A stretch of 64,000 nucleotides of DNA from Metasolibacillus fluoroglycofenilyticus (lineage in GTDB: Bacteria; Bacillota; Bacilli; Bacillales_A; Planococcaceae). Under the pieces are notes generated by a model. That model did not search any database, was not told the origin of the DNA, and saw nothing but the letters and a program-made list of their open reading frames with translations. A program made the position numbers and the translations under genes. The stretch covers positions 1,457,487-1,521,486 of the forward strand of contig NZ_PYWK01000001.1 of the NCBI RefSeq assembly GCF_003049645.1. The letters are read 5' to 3'. The stretch's first letter is position 1; every line of letters begins with the position of its first letter. Shown one piece after another: positions 46,298-54,886 of this stretch.

Positions 46298-46798
46298 TCA
46301 CAATTTTTTTGAATTTGGATTTTCTAAAGAATAAATTGCTTGCTTCGCACCAAAGCGTTCAACTTTTTCTTTTACAGTCATCCCTAAGCGCTCTAATAGT
46401 TTACAAGAAGCAATATTAGCAGTTTGTGTTTCAGCGACAACATATGGTAACTGTAACTCTTTAAAAGCAAACTGTAAGACTACCTGCAAAATTTCTGTTG
46501 CATAGCCGTCTCCCCACCAAGTAGGGGATAGTTGATAAGATAGCTCAATAGATTGTCCATCATGATATAAATCAAGTGATACAAGTCCAATAAATTGCTG
46601 TGAGCCTAGCTCTCTAGCAACCAAGTGGTATCCTGCATCGGGCGTTGTTAGAAGTATCTCTACATTTTCTTTAACAATAGAAGGCACTACAACGCCACCT
46701 AAATATTTTCTTACCTCATGCTGTTGGTATAAATGTTGAATATCTGCTAAATCTTCCTTAGTTAATTTTTTTATTATACATCTTGCTGTTTGAAACAT
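46298..46798 (-). CDS. GNAT acetyltransferase, RimJ/RimL-type
   Basis: A 166-residue acetyltransferase. It starts with TARCIIKKLTKEDLADI, contains the acetyl-CoA region around SPTWWGDGYATEILQVVLQFAF (residues about 95-118) and ends with ETQTANIASCKLLERLGM. Such enzymes acetylate protein N-termini or small amines. The ATG at 46798 has AAGGGGGAAAA upstream; the frame open to 46822 is not needed. It converges on the MBL gene. Confidence 0.88.
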   Translation of the reverse strand: MFQTARCIIKKLTKEDLADIQHLYQQHEVRKYLGGVVVPSIVKENVEILLTTPDAGYHLVARELGSQQFIGLVSLDLYHDGQSIELSYQLSPTWWGDGYATEILQVVLQFAFKELQLPYVVAETQTANIASCKLLERLGMTVKEKVERFGAKQAIYSLENPNSKKL

Positions 46799-46881
46799 TA
46801 TTTTCCCCCTTAGTTTAACCAAAGCTGCATTTATATTTTAGATTGAATAGATATTAAAAGTGTTTAAAATCCATAGCGAGC

Positions 46882-46901
46882 GGATTGTAGTTTCACTTTA
46901 T
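46882..46901 (-). repeat. End fragment of element B at the EndoQ stop codon
   Basis: The 20 bases from 46882, ending in GTAGTTTCACTTTATT, match the right end of the element at 41782-42075. The EndoQ stop codon (46893-46895) lies inside the match. Confidence 0.6.
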
Positions 46902-48053
46902 TCTCCCATATACACCACCGCCACCGGCTGCGAATTGAATTTGTCCGGTGCGAGCGAGTATTATTTTCTCTGCTAACGGCTCAGGTACAATTGTTGTAAG
47001 CTGCTCAAGCGTTGTTCGATGCAAAATATCCATTTCTGTACCGAAAGCCACCAATAGCTTGTCCAACGTTTTTTTACCTAGACCAGGAATAAATTCTAAA
47101 GGTACTTGATGGACATAAGGAGGGCGCTCGACCTTATTAGTAGCAGGGCTAGAAAGCTGCTTGATACGTGTTGCAACACCACGAACAATCTGCTTACTTT
47201 GACAAAATGGGCAAATATCTGCATCGTCTGCAACCATTTTGCCACATGTTGCGCAAACCGTTTCATGATACTTTCCTAATAAAGGGTGCAGACCGTAATT
47301 TGCTGCAATATACCGACCATTCTCGCGATGTAGGGCTTGACGTAATTCCTCAAAATTAACAGCCTCCATATGTATCTTTTGATACTCTCGCGCTATTTTT
47401 CCAAGAGAATGTGCATCGGAATTTGTCACAAAAGTATACGAGGCTAATTCTTCAATACCAGATACCATATCAGTATCTGAACTTAAGCCAAGCTCAATGG
47501 CATCAATTATGGCAGGGTCAAAAACTTCCGTTAAGCTCTTTTTGACCCCTTTGCCATACAAGCTTTTAAAGGGGGTGAAAACATGCGCGGGAATAAATAA
47601 ACCATTTAATTCGGCAACCTTTCGCTGCAAAATTTGTGCATCACAATAAATGCGCTGTGAGCTGAGATGAATATTTTTCATCTGCTCACTTAGCCATGTT
47701 GAAAAAGCCTGCATGGATTGTAATGTAGGCAAATAAGCAAGTACATGAATAGGTCCTTGGCAATTGCTATCGTATATTTCCAACTCTGAGCCCATAATAA
47801 GCGTTGTTTTTTCGTATAATAGGCCACCTTGCTGTAATTCGGTCATTTCTCCTCTAAGTACATATTGCTCAAGCTCCTGCAATACCTCTGGACTATGACA
47901 ATCAATAATTCCAATCATATCAAGCCCTTTATGGACACTAGACGTATGTAGTATATTTGAAAGGGTTAATGTGCGACTACCTGTAATTTTAACAGCGCGC
48001 CCACTGTTTGTGCGACCAATATGAATATGTAAATCTGCATAATAATCGTTCAA
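46893..48053 (-). CDS. Endonuclease Q family protein
   Basis: A 386-residue protein with PHP-type metal-dependent phosphoesterase fold at residues 1-250 (ADLHIHIG, IIDCHSP, MGSELEIYD, TNSDAHSLG), a four-cysteine zinc module (CATCGKM...CPFCQSK near 275-295), and a C-terminal helix-hairpin-helix (EFIPGLGKKTLDKLL near 325). This is the architecture of EndoQ, which nicks DNA 5' of deaminated bases such as uracil and hypoxanthine. The last codons ATA-AAG-TGA fall in a copy of the GTAGTTTCACTTTAT repeat end. Confidence 0.9.
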   Translation of the reverse strand: MNDYYADLHIHIGRTNSGRAVKITGSRTLTLSNILHTSSVHKGLDMIGIIDCHSPEVLQELEQYVLRGEMTELQQGGLLYEKTTLIMGSELEIYDSNCQGPIHVLAYLPTLQSMQAFSTWLSEQMKNIHLSSQRIYCDAQILQRKVAELNGLFIPAHVFTPFKSLYGKGVKKSLTEVFDPAIIDAIELGLSSDTDMVSGIEELASYTFVTNSDAHSLGKIAREYQKIHMEAVNFEELRQALHRENGRYIAANYGLHPLLGKYHETVCATCGKMVADDADICPFCQSKQIVRGVATRIKQLSSPATNKVERPPYVHQVPLEFIPGLGKKTLDKLLVAFGTEMDILHRTTLEQLTTIVPEPLAEKIILARTGQIQFAAGGGGVYGRIK

Positions 48054-48125
48054 TTGAAGTGCCTCCTTCTACGAATTGCTATTATTATTTCCATACATGT
48101 TATTACTTATTCTAATATAGCATAA

Positions 48126-48377
48126 TTAACGTAGCATTCTCCGTAACTGGCGTACTTCCTTTGTGAGCTCATCAATTTGCTCATGCAATTTTGTAAACTC
48201 CGCTGATGAAAAATCTTCCCCTTTTTGCTGTTCTATCGCCTTTAATTCAAGCCCCTCTGCAATGGCAGATAAAGCATAGCCTAATACTGTTATGACTGTG
48301 CCGAGATATGCAAGTCGGTCAATTGAAATATCCGTATTATCTGTAGATTGCCCGGATTTTTTCTCTTTGCTACTCAT
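48126..48377 (-). CDS. Small protein with one membrane helix and coiled coil
   Basis: An 83-residue protein: polar, lysine/serine-rich start, one hydrophobic segment (LAYLGTVITVLGYALSAIA, about residues 25-43), and a C-terminal coiled coil (FTKLHEQIDELTKEVRQLRRML). The ATG at 48377 has AAAGGG eight bases upstream. Function unknown. Confidence 0.65.
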   Translation of the reverse strand: MSSKEKKSGQSTDNTDISIDRLAYLGTVITVLGYALSAIAEGLELKAIEQQKGEDFSSAEFTKLHEQIDELTKEVRQLRRMLR

Positions 48378-48490
48378 CCCCATCACCCTTTCTACACTAG
48401 CCTATGAATAGTAAGAAGAAAAAGTGAATACATACATAAAAGGAAAGAAATTTTTGCTGAGCAAGCAATAGTAGAAATGGAGGAAATAGC

Positions 48491-48934
48491 ATGACAAAAT
48501 TATTAACAGCGATGCAAGAGCATTTAGAGGCAGCGAAATACCATCTTCACTGTATGGAAGTGGAGCAGCATAAGCAAAATAGAAAGCGTTTTTTGTACGA
48601 GCTACAAGCTTTTCAATCTTCAATAACAGCTATGCTAAGCACTGCAAAAGATTATAATAAAAGCATTTATAAAAAGCAGGCGATGAAATTGCAGCATAAA
48701 GCATTTTTTCAAGCGATAAAAAAGAAGCACATTATCGAGCGACCAATTATTGAGAAAATTGAAATTGTAAATAACAATGAAATGCAAACGATTTACGCTC
48801 TTAAAAGAAATAATAAATTTGATTGTCGAAAAGGATTTTACCATAAAGAAAGACCAGATGATTCAATTATTAAGCTAGGCAGCTCCTATGTACAGGAAGT
48901 TCAGCAGCTTGCACAGAAGCTAAGTGCTAAATGA
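48491..48934 (+). CDS. Hypothetical basic helical protein
   Basis: A 147-residue protein rich in K, Q and H with a long helical N-terminal half and no membrane segment or known motif. It has GGAGGAAAT before the ATG and neighbour-like codon use, so it is probably real. No function suggested. Confidence 0.65.
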   Translation: MTKLLTAMQEHLEAAKYHLHCMEVEQHKQNRKRFLYELQAFQSSITAMLSTAKDYNKSIYKKQAMKLQHKAFFQAIKKKHIIERPIIEKIEIVNNNEMQTIYALKRNNKFDCRKGFYHKERPDDSIIKLGSSYVQEVQQLAQKLSAK

Positions 48935-49032
48935 TTTTGTATAAATAGTTCAATAATAGGTTGAAAATTAAAATTTCAACTATTTTTTCTCAAAATTGTA
49001 CATGCTATACTATCTAAAAGGAGATGAGTGGC

Positions 49033-49500
49033 ATGAAAAAAATGATGCAAAGCATATTGACGATTTTGCTTTTAACAGCAATGATTACACCATCTGCACA
49101 TGCGGCGGAAGCACGAGAAATTAAAGCTGAAATTGTTACAACAGATAGTATAGCAATGCGCAACGCTCCTGCAAAGACAGGAAAGACATTGGCGATTATA
49201 TCTAAAAATACAAAGCTAAACGCGACCGCTCGTAGTGGTGACTGGTACAAAGTATCCTACCAAAAGCAGATAGGGTGGGTGCATATTGATTATGTGACAA
49301 AATATGTGGCACCTAAGGCAAGCACGAAAAAAACACCAGCTCCAAAAGGCAGGGGTGCATATATAGACCCAAAAGCACCAACATCCTTTAAAAACTGCAC
49401 AGAGCTTCGTGTTTATTATCCGAAAGGTGTAGCAAAAGGGCATCCTGCATATGCCTCTAAGCATGACCGTGATAAAGATGGTTGGGCTTGTGAAAGATAA
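49033..49500 (+). CDS. Secreted SH3b plus excalibur-domain protein
   Basis: A 155-residue exported protein: signal peptide (MKKMMQSILTILLLTAM...AHA, residues 1-25), a bacterial SH3 domain (about 30-92, SIAMRNAPAKTGK, GWVHIDYV), a short linker, and a C-terminal excalibur domain (FKNCTELRVYYPKG...HDRDKDGWACE) with a DxDxDG calcium-binding loop and two cysteines. It probably binds cell wall. ATG 49033 has AAAAGGAG nine bases upstream; ATG 49024 lies too close. Confidence 0.9.
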   Translation: MKKMMQSILTILLLTAMITPSAHAAEAREIKAEIVTTDSIAMRNAPAKTGKTLAIISKNTKLNATARSGDWYKVSYQKQIGWVHIDYVTKYVAPKASTKKTPAPKGRGAYIDPKAPTSFKNCTELRVYYPKGVAKGHPAYASKHDRDKDGWACER

Positions 49501-49507
49501 TAAAATG

Positions 49508-49536
49508 AGGGCTGCTCAGAAAATGGGCAGCCCTAT
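49508..49536. terminator. Bidirectional terminator
   Basis: AGGGCTGC (49508-49515) pairs with GCAGCCCT (49527-49534), then ATTT, between convergent genes. Confidence 0.7.
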
Positions 49537-49811
49537 TTACTCTGTCTATAAGCACGCCATGTTGTTTTCAATGATGCATAGCTTCCGATTGCAGCGTAAC
49601 CATAAAACCAGCCCATAAAGATGCCCGCAATTAAATGATGCTTGTGGCTTATAAAAATAGAAATCAGTAAACCAATGACTAATGCAACTGTCGGAACCCA
49701 AAAAGCCTTTATATGAAAGAGCTTTTTACAAAGCTGTGTCACAAGCATTGTTGCGGGGACAGCAATGACCGCATCCCAAAAGTTTGTATGTATTATAGGA
49801 AAAGGCTCCAT
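49533..49811 (-). CDS. Small three-helix membrane protein
   Basis: A 92-residue protein with three hydrophobic segments (WDAVIAVPATMLVTQL, AFWVPTVALVIGLLISIF, LIAGIFMGWFYGYAAIGSYA), superficially holin-like in size and topology. ATG 49811 has GAGGTG six bases upstream. Function unknown. Confidence 0.6.
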   Translation of the reverse strand: MEPFPIIHTNFWDAVIAVPATMLVTQLCKKLFHIKAFWVPTVALVIGLLISIFISHKHHLIAGIFMGWFYGYAAIGSYASLKTTWRAYRQSK

Positions 49812-49934
49812 TTCGTTCACCTCATCTGAATTGTTTTACTATCTAGTATGCATTGATATGTAATTTCTATACGAGGCAACTTATATGCTAGTGAAAGCGT
49901 CCGTAGCATTAAAACATATAGGGGGATAAAATGG

Positions 49935-50540
49935 TTGGGGTCACGTATTATGCATTTAATTATTGCACAGCAAATTGCTGAACGTTTAGCTATTAAGGAT
50001 AAGACAAGCTTTTTAGCAGGAGGTATCGCACCAGATGCAGCAACGGCCAAAGAGCGCGCTCATTTTTTCGTAGGAAGCGAGCAAGACTATACGAGAAGTA
50101 TTGATTATGCGGGTTTTTTAGAAAAATATAATGAGCAGAAAGAAAATCCATACATAATGGGCTACTTCACACATTTAATTGCAGATGATTTATGGTTGAA
50201 AGGCTTTTATTTACCATGGCTTCGAAACCGAATTGCAAATGATTCTAGTGTGCTGGCGTTATACCATCAAGATTTTCGATTATTGAATAGTAAATTGCTT
50301 GATTACTATCAATTGACTTACACATTGCAATCTGCATTTAACAATAAAGCAACAATCACTCACTTACAGGAAGTAACGGAACAAGAAGTGGTACAATTTT
50401 TTCCTTATGTGCTAGAAGATATGGTCTATAACGAGGATATGTTACAACAAAAATTGCAGATATTCACATTGCAACAAATTATCGGCTATATCGAAACATC
50501 GATTGATAAAGGACTACAGCATTGTTTAACTTACGTTTAA
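49935..50540 (+). CDS. Zinc-dependent phospholipase C-like hydrolase
   Basis: A 201-residue protein of the family with the zinc-dependent PLC fold: start MGSRIMHLIIAQQIAE, then FLAGGIAPDAA, HFF and GYFTHLIADDLW, with histidines and aspartates placed as metal ligands. No signal peptide, so it is cytoplasmic and probably acts on something other than lipids outside. TTG start at 49935 with AGGGGG nine bases upstream; an ATG four bases earlier is in another, short frame. Confidence 0.78.
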   Translation: MGSRIMHLIIAQQIAERLAIKDKTSFLAGGIAPDAATAKERAHFFVGSEQDYTRSIDYAGFLEKYNEQKENPYIMGYFTHLIADDLWLKGFYLPWLRNRIANDSSVLALYHQDFRLLNSKLLDYYQLTYTLQSAFNNKATITHLQEVTEQEVVQFFPYVLEDMVYNEDMLQQKLQIFTLQQIIGYIETSIDKGLQHCLTYV

Positions 50541-50801
50541 TTTTTTTAGCAATTTTTTTGCGACGCGCAACCGTTTTTGTACCGAAAGCGTAGCAATAAA
50601 TTTGAATTCAGCTTTTAATGGAATTTTAGAAGGGTGGGGAAAATCAAGCGCTAATAATTTTAGAAATTTACGGTTTATCGTTTGCGAAATTCTTTAGATA
50701 TATTACGGCATGAACAAATAGTAAGATGCTTGAAATCTGCTTCGAATATTGCTGATATATGTAGAAAAGCGCTAAAAATTATTGTTTAAGCTTAATAAAA
50801 A

Positions 50802-50825
50802 AACCGGCAAAAAATTGCCGGTTAG
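50802..50825 (-). terminator. Terminator of the gamma-SASP gene
   Basis: AACCGGCAA pairs with TTGCCGGTT; on the minus strand a run of Ts follows. The stretch 50541-50800 holds no gene. Confidence 0.85.
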
Positions 50826-50839
50826 GGAGAATAAACGAC

Positions 50840-51019
50840 TTATTTCATCCCATTTTGATTACGGTTATTTGCATATTTACCTGATGCGTATTGCTTATTA
50901 GATTCTGCTTTTTGAATTTGTTTTTTAACCTCGTTTACATCAGTCTCAGTCCCAAATTCTTCGTTCATTGGATTAGGAACCTTTTGGTTAAAGTTTTGGT
51001 TGTTGTTATTTTTCGCCAT
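50840..51019 (-). CDS. sspE: Gamma-type small acid-soluble spore protein
   Basis: A 59-residue asparagine/glutamine-rich protein with the gamma-SASP signature FGTETDVNEVKKQIQKAE, the site recognised by germination protease (here within GTET). It stores amino acids in the spore core. Unlike B. subtilis SspE, which has two long repeats, this has a single short unit. ATG 51019 has AGGAGGTGA upstream. A sigma-G-like promoter is at 51041-51070. Confidence 0.85.
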   Translation of the reverse strand: MAKNNNNQNFNQKVPNPMNEEFGTETDVNEVKKQIQKAESNKQYASGKYANNRNQNGMK

Positions 51020-51040
51020 GAATCTCACCTCCTCAAATTT

Positions 51041-51070
51041 TAGTCTGTTCAAAGGATTTTTAATTATGCA
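51041..51070 (-). promoter_or_regulatory. Sigma-G-like promoter of the gamma-SASP gene
   Basis: Minus strand: TGCATA (51070-51065), a 17-base spacer, then CAGACTA (51047-51041), close to the forespore consensus GHATR-N17/18-CATWMTA. It lies just ahead of the ribosome binding site. Confidence 0.6.
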
Positions 51071-51376
51071 TAAATTTTTTCTAATGAAAATAGAAGCAGT
51101 AAAGAAACGGTGGACGTTATGTACGCAAGAAACAATGGGGAAAGGAAATTACCTAAGCATTTATAAAATAACAGAGCAAGCTAAACTATTTTACAAATAA
51201 TCAATTCACGTTAAAATAGGTAACAGGGTTATGAAAAAATATAACTAAAAAAACTCACAAAAAACTCACATTTTTCCTGAAAGTATACGAAAAACGGTGA
51301 AAGTGAATAGGTGGGAAATCAGTGGAAAGCCTTATATATCAAGGCTTTACGAATAAATACGAAAGAAGGTAAAAAG

Positions 51377-51808
51377 ATGAACGCTTACGATGAATACATG
51401 AGACAAGTAACACAACCAATGCGACAAGAGTTAGTGGATGCGGGCTTTGCACAACTAACAACTGCGGATGAAGTAAATGAATTTATGGCTGAACAAAAAG
51501 GAACTGCGCTTGTTGTTATTAACTCTGTTTGTGGCTGTGCGGCAGGGTTGGCACGACCAGCAGCGCGTGAAGCAATTGAAGAGGTGAAACCTGACCATTT
51601 AGTTACTGTATTTGCTGGGCAGGATCCTGAGGCAACTGCGACAATGCGTGCGTTTTTTGATGAAGTACCACCAAGCTCACCGTCGATGGCAATTTTAAAG
51701 GACGGGCAGCTAGCTTATTTTATCCCACGTGAAAATATTGAAGGCTTCCCGATGGAGCAAGTGCGTGACCATTTGTCAGATGTATTAAAGCAAGTATGTG
51801 CGGAGTAA
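51377..51808 (+). CDS. BrxA/BrxB-family bacilliredoxin
   Basis: A 143-residue thioredoxin-fold protein with the active-site CGC motif in NSVCGCAAGLARPAA (residues about 49-63), nearly the same as B. subtilis YphP/YqiW. It removes bacillithiol from mixed disulfides on proteins under oxidative stress, so the host probably makes bacillithiol (inference). ATG 51377 has GAAGG upstream; earlier in-frame codons are not conserved. The methyltransferase start overlaps its end by 13 bases. Confidence 0.93.
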   Translation: MNAYDEYMRQVTQPMRQELVDAGFAQLTTADEVNEFMAEQKGTALVVINSVCGCAAGLARPAAREAIEEVKPDHLVTVFAGQDPEATATMRAFFDEVPPSSPSMAILKDGQLAYFIPRENIEGFPMEQVRDHLSDVLKQVCAE

Positions 51809-52584
51809 CGGTTGTTACGACTGCTGGTCGACCTGATGCATTGTCAGAGAAGTTAGCGCAATTTGTATGTGAAGTATTGCAAATTAAATTTATTCCACGT
51901 CAAAAGCGCTCGGTAATGACGATTAGCCATGAGCTACAGGCTAATGTGATTGTAGCGGGTAAAAATCGTTATGAGTACTATGTGAAAGGTGCAAATGCGC
52001 CTTTCTTTTTTCATCCCAATTCCGCGGCATTTCGCTTAAAGCGAGTTGCGCGTGGGGAGATGGAACCGTTGCTTGAGGCCTGCCAGCTAACAAAGGGCGA
52101 TTCCTTTTTAGATTGCACACTTGGCATGGGGGCGGATAGTATGCTTGCGGCGTTTGTAGTTGGTGAGCAAGGAGAGGTAGTTGGGCTTGAAGCCAATCGC
52201 AATATTGCTTTTATCGTGAAGCATGGGATGCAGACATATGATACGGCAAAATTGCCTCTGACCGCTTGTATGCGACAAATTAAAGTAGTACATGCAGAGG
52301 CGATTGAATTTTTGCGTCAGCAGCCAGCATGTTCATTTGACGTCGTCTATATGGACCCAATGTTTGAGGAAACGATTGAAGAAGCGAATAATTTTGCGGC
52401 ATTACGTCAGGCAGGAAGCCATTTAGCATTAACATCTGAGTGGATGCAAGAGGCATTGCGCGTCGCAAAAAAACGCGTTGTGTTAAAGGCGCATTATCAG
52501 TCTCCTTATTTTGAACAGTATGGTTTTCAGCGTTTTGCAAGACAGACGGCAAAATTTCATTATGGCGTGGTTGAGAAGACATAG
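51796..52584 (+). CDS. Class I SAM-dependent methyltransferase (YpiP/RsmJ-like)
   Basis: A 262-residue methyltransferase. Motif I is FLDCTLGMGADSMLAA near 103-118, the acidic end of strand 2 is VVGLEANR, and the catalytic-type motif is VVYMDPMFE near 187-195, as in RsmJ-like rRNA guanine methyltransferases. It overlaps the bacilliredoxin gene, so is co-translated. Substrate probably rRNA by family resemblance, not certain. The 13-base overlap leaves no clear ribosome binding site. Confidence 0.82.
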   Translation: MCGVTVVTTAGRPDALSEKLAQFVCEVLQIKFIPRQKRSVMTISHELQANVIVAGKNRYEYYVKGANAPFFFHPNSAAFRLKRVARGEMEPLLEACQLTKGDSFLDCTLGMGADSMLAAFVVGEQGEVVGLEANRNIAFIVKHGMQTYDTAKLPLTACMRQIKVVHAEAIEFLRQQPACSFDVVYMDPMFEETIEEANNFAALRQAGSHLALTSEWMQEALRVAKKRVVLKAHYQSPYFEQYGFQRFARQTAKFHYGVVEKT

Positions 52585-52651
52585 ATTTGTTAAGCAATAA
52601 TTTTGATTACATTTTTTGTTAACATAGTAACTTTTGGAAAATAGAGTGGAA

Positions 52652-52695
52652 AAGTCCAAACAATGCAGTTTTCATCATTGTTTGGACTTTTTATT
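52652..52695 (+). terminator. Strong terminator, left edge of island-like region
   Basis: AAGTCCAAACAATG (52652-52665) pairs perfectly with CATTGTTTGGACTT (52676-52689) and is followed by TTTATT. Ordinary chromosomal genes end here. Confidence 0.9.
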
Positions 52696-52720
52696 ATTCA
52701 ACCCAGTCTGTCTATTTCTT

Positions 52721-53245
52721 TTAGCCTGATTCTTTTCTCTCTGACTCTTGTAATGCTGCTATCCCTTTTTTCTCGGCCTCAATTTCCTTCCTATAATTAG
52801 TTATATCAACTTCTGCTTTTTTACGATACTCGGCTACTTCAGCTTCTGTTTCACTGTCAACGCCATCATCAGAGGTAGCTGCGTCTTCGTTATTAGTAGG
52901 TTTAAAAATAGCTTCTAATTCGTTCATTAACTTTTCACGAATATTACGGTCTAAATTCATATAGCCACGCATAATTGCAATCTCTAGTTCTGTTAGATTG
53001 CTTTTTTTGGCTTGCTCATCTAAAGAAAAAGTTTCTATTGCAAGAAACATCTTTCCTTCGCCAGTACGCAACCAATTTTCATTGATATTAAATTCAGAAC
53101 AAATTTGTGCAACATGTATATCTCGAATAGCCCTTTGCCCTTTTTCCATTAAGGCGAGCGTAGGCTGAGAAATATTTATCCGTGCACTAAATTCCCTTTG
53201 ATTAAGAGCTAAATGCTCTCTTAAGAGTTTGATTCTCTCTTTCAT
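52721..53245 (-). CDS. XRE/Cro-cI-type repressor
   Basis: A 174-residue regulator: N-terminal helix-turn-helix (residues 1-65, LNQREFSARINISQPTLALME) of the phage-repressor type, then a charged coiled-coil C-terminus (AEYRKKAEVDITNYRKEIEAEKK). No peptidase (LexA-like) domain is present. ATG 53245 has AAGGAGG upstream. It faces a small gene across an operator palindrome, the usual lysogeny-switch layout, and an integrase lies 1.7 kb on. Confidence 0.85.
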   Translation of the reverse strand: MKERIKLLREHLALNQREFSARINISQPTLALMEKGQRAIRDIHVAQICSEFNINENWLRTGEGKMFLAIETFSLDEQAKKSNLTELEIAIMRGYMNLDRNIREKLMNELEAIFKPTNNEDAATSDDGVDSETEAEVAEYRKKAEVDITNYRKEIEAEKKGIAALQESERKESG

Positions 53246-53326
53246 TTTGGCACCTCCTTCATAAGTAAGTTTATTCTTTATTTGATTACATTGCAATATT
53301 ACAAGTGAGATAGGTTGAAATTTTGA

Positions 53327-53358
53327 TTATTTTATAATATATTTTGATTATAAAATAA
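53327..53358. promoter_or_regulatory. Operator palindrome between repressor and divergent gene
   Basis: TTATTTTATAAT (53327-53338) and ATTATAAAATAA (53347-53358) form a perfect 12-bp inverted repeat with an 8-base centre, 20 bases before the small gene's start and about 80 before the repressor's. It overlaps promoter-like TATAAT. Confidence 0.65.
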
Positions 53359-53377
53359 TAACAGGAGATGGTATATA

Positions 53378-53560
53378 ATGAATATGATGCTAAATATTAA
53401 AGATAAACCTTCATGGGAGCGCATGGAACGTTTATTGAAAAACTTAACAGAAGAGCAGCAGCGTTCAATTGAAAATTATATAAGGGGCTATGAATCGGGT
53501 GTTCAAGCAGGTATTCGAATGGGGAAAGCTCTAGCTGAAGCGTCAACTAAATCAAATTAG
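53378..53560 (+). CDS. Small phage-type protein next to repressor
   Basis: A 60-residue protein (NLTEEQQRSIENYIRGYESG) of the kind often found opposite phage-type repressors; no domain recognised. AGGAGATG precedes the ATG at good spacing. Position suggests early expression when the repressor is lifted. Confidence 0.6.
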   Translation: MNMMLNIKDKPSWERMERLLKNLTEEQQRSIENYIRGYESGVQAGIRMGKALAEASTKSN

Positions 53561-53734
53561 CAAAAGAATATATGACAAACATAATAAGATATGGAGCATA
53601 TTGCATCCCCTGTATTGCTTGAACATATAGCATTGAAATAACAAGCAGAACATGTAGTTACATGGAATATTATTTAACAAAAAATTTTATCCGGCAATAT
53701 ATCCAAAAAGCTATCGGAAAGGATCTGAAGGGTA

Positions 53735-54223
53735 GTGAAGAATGAGCAGCAAAAAAAGAAGCAAAAAACTTTGTACTTGCGACAAGATACAATCGAAAAA
53801 ATCACACTTTTAGTAGAAGAAGAAAATTTTAATAGTGATGGGGAAGTGATTGACTTTTTAGTAGAGTCCTATTTTGAAAGCCGCTTTGGGGGGAAACCAT
53901 TATTGGCAGAAATTGAAGGATTACTACAGCAACGTTTGCTTGAGACAGTCATAGATGATTTAAAGCATTTGCGTGCTACTGTCAACACTATTGATTGTAA
54001 TACAAAAATGATGATGGAATTCTGGAATCATTATTTTCTTATGTCAGGTGCAAATACATTGGACTCAACTGAAAAAATAGTTAGCACACCCTTTGAGGAA
54101 GCAAAGCAACTTGTAAGAGAGCGTAACGCACATAATCGACAAAAGAAACTGGAAAAAGAAATGGAAGGAACTCCTACGAATAGCCAATTATCGAAATGTG
54201 ATGAAAGCTATTTAAGCACTTAA
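53735..54223 (+). CDS. Hypothetical protein with ribbon-helix-helix-like start
   Basis: A 162-residue protein. The first 45 residues (KTLYLRQDTIEKITLLVEEENFNSDGEVIDFLVESYF) look like a ribbon-helix-helix DNA-binding unit; the rest is helical with a basic end. GTG 53735, or a start a few codons later, with AAGGATCTGAAGGG upstream. Such proteins are common on plasmids and integrative elements. Role not established. Confidence 0.6.
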   Translation: MKNEQQKKKQKTLYLRQDTIEKITLLVEEENFNSDGEVIDFLVESYFESRFGGKPLLAEIEGLLQQRLLETVIDDLKHLRATVNTIDCNTKMMMEFWNHYFLMSGANTLDSTEKIVSTPFEEAKQLVRERNAHNRQKKLEKEMEGTPTNSQLSKCDESYLST

Positions 54224-54886
54224 ATTCAAAACTTTCCTTAGTAGCCTTTTTGAAAGCAGGAAGGTGAGGAATTAACAACTAAATTTATAGAAAATACTGA
54301 ATACAATCTGATATGACCTTCACTAACTTAAGTTCAAGAAACACTTCGTCCCCCAAATTGAATAGCATTTAGTGTAAAAAGAGTACTTCGCTCCACATAA
54401 CGCATGTCGATTAGCTAAAAAAGTTTGCTATCTCTCGTGTCAATAGGTATATGTTATGTCATGTTTTAAACGGCTTGCTAGACGACTTTCTAGATAAGCC
54501 TTTTTTAGATTCTGAAGTATCTTGTAAAAGAAGTATTTTACAATTAGTATATCGCTACCAAAGTCGCTCAGACCTAAGAATACAACATTATCGTAATTGT
54601 AATATTGTAAATTCATATTTTTTTGTAATTTAATATAGAAGGCATAAAATCACAATTTTTTTATTCTCTCATGATATAGAAACGCGCCTATTTTTATTAT
54701 TGCTTAAACTATATTAGCAAAAGTTAAGGTGCTTTATTATCATGTTTTAGTAAAGGACATCTATCTAGTATATGAACAGTGATTTTACTTTTACCATACA
54801 CTATGTTACAATGTATTTATGCTATTTTAGGTAGCAAACATACTACTTTGAAAATCCTTATATATCAATTACTTGGGGCATGTTCT
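54224..54886. other. Gene-free stretch left of the integrase
   Basis: About 660 AT-rich bases. A terminator-like hairpin GGCTTGCTAGA...TCTAGATAAGCC with TTTTTT is at 54472-54507. A 60-codon frame at 54451 spans this hairpin and is not credible. The stretch beside the integrase stop could contain an attachment site, but I see no duplicated sequence to prove it. Confidence 0.5.
54472..54508 (+). terminator. Hairpin with T-run
   Basis: GGCTTGCTAGA pairs with TCTAGATAAGCC (two-base bulge), followed by TTTTTT. Confidence 0.6.

Noticed and set aside
54451..54633. 60-codon frame left of integrase
   Set aside because: It contains the terminator hairpin at 54472 and has no start signal.
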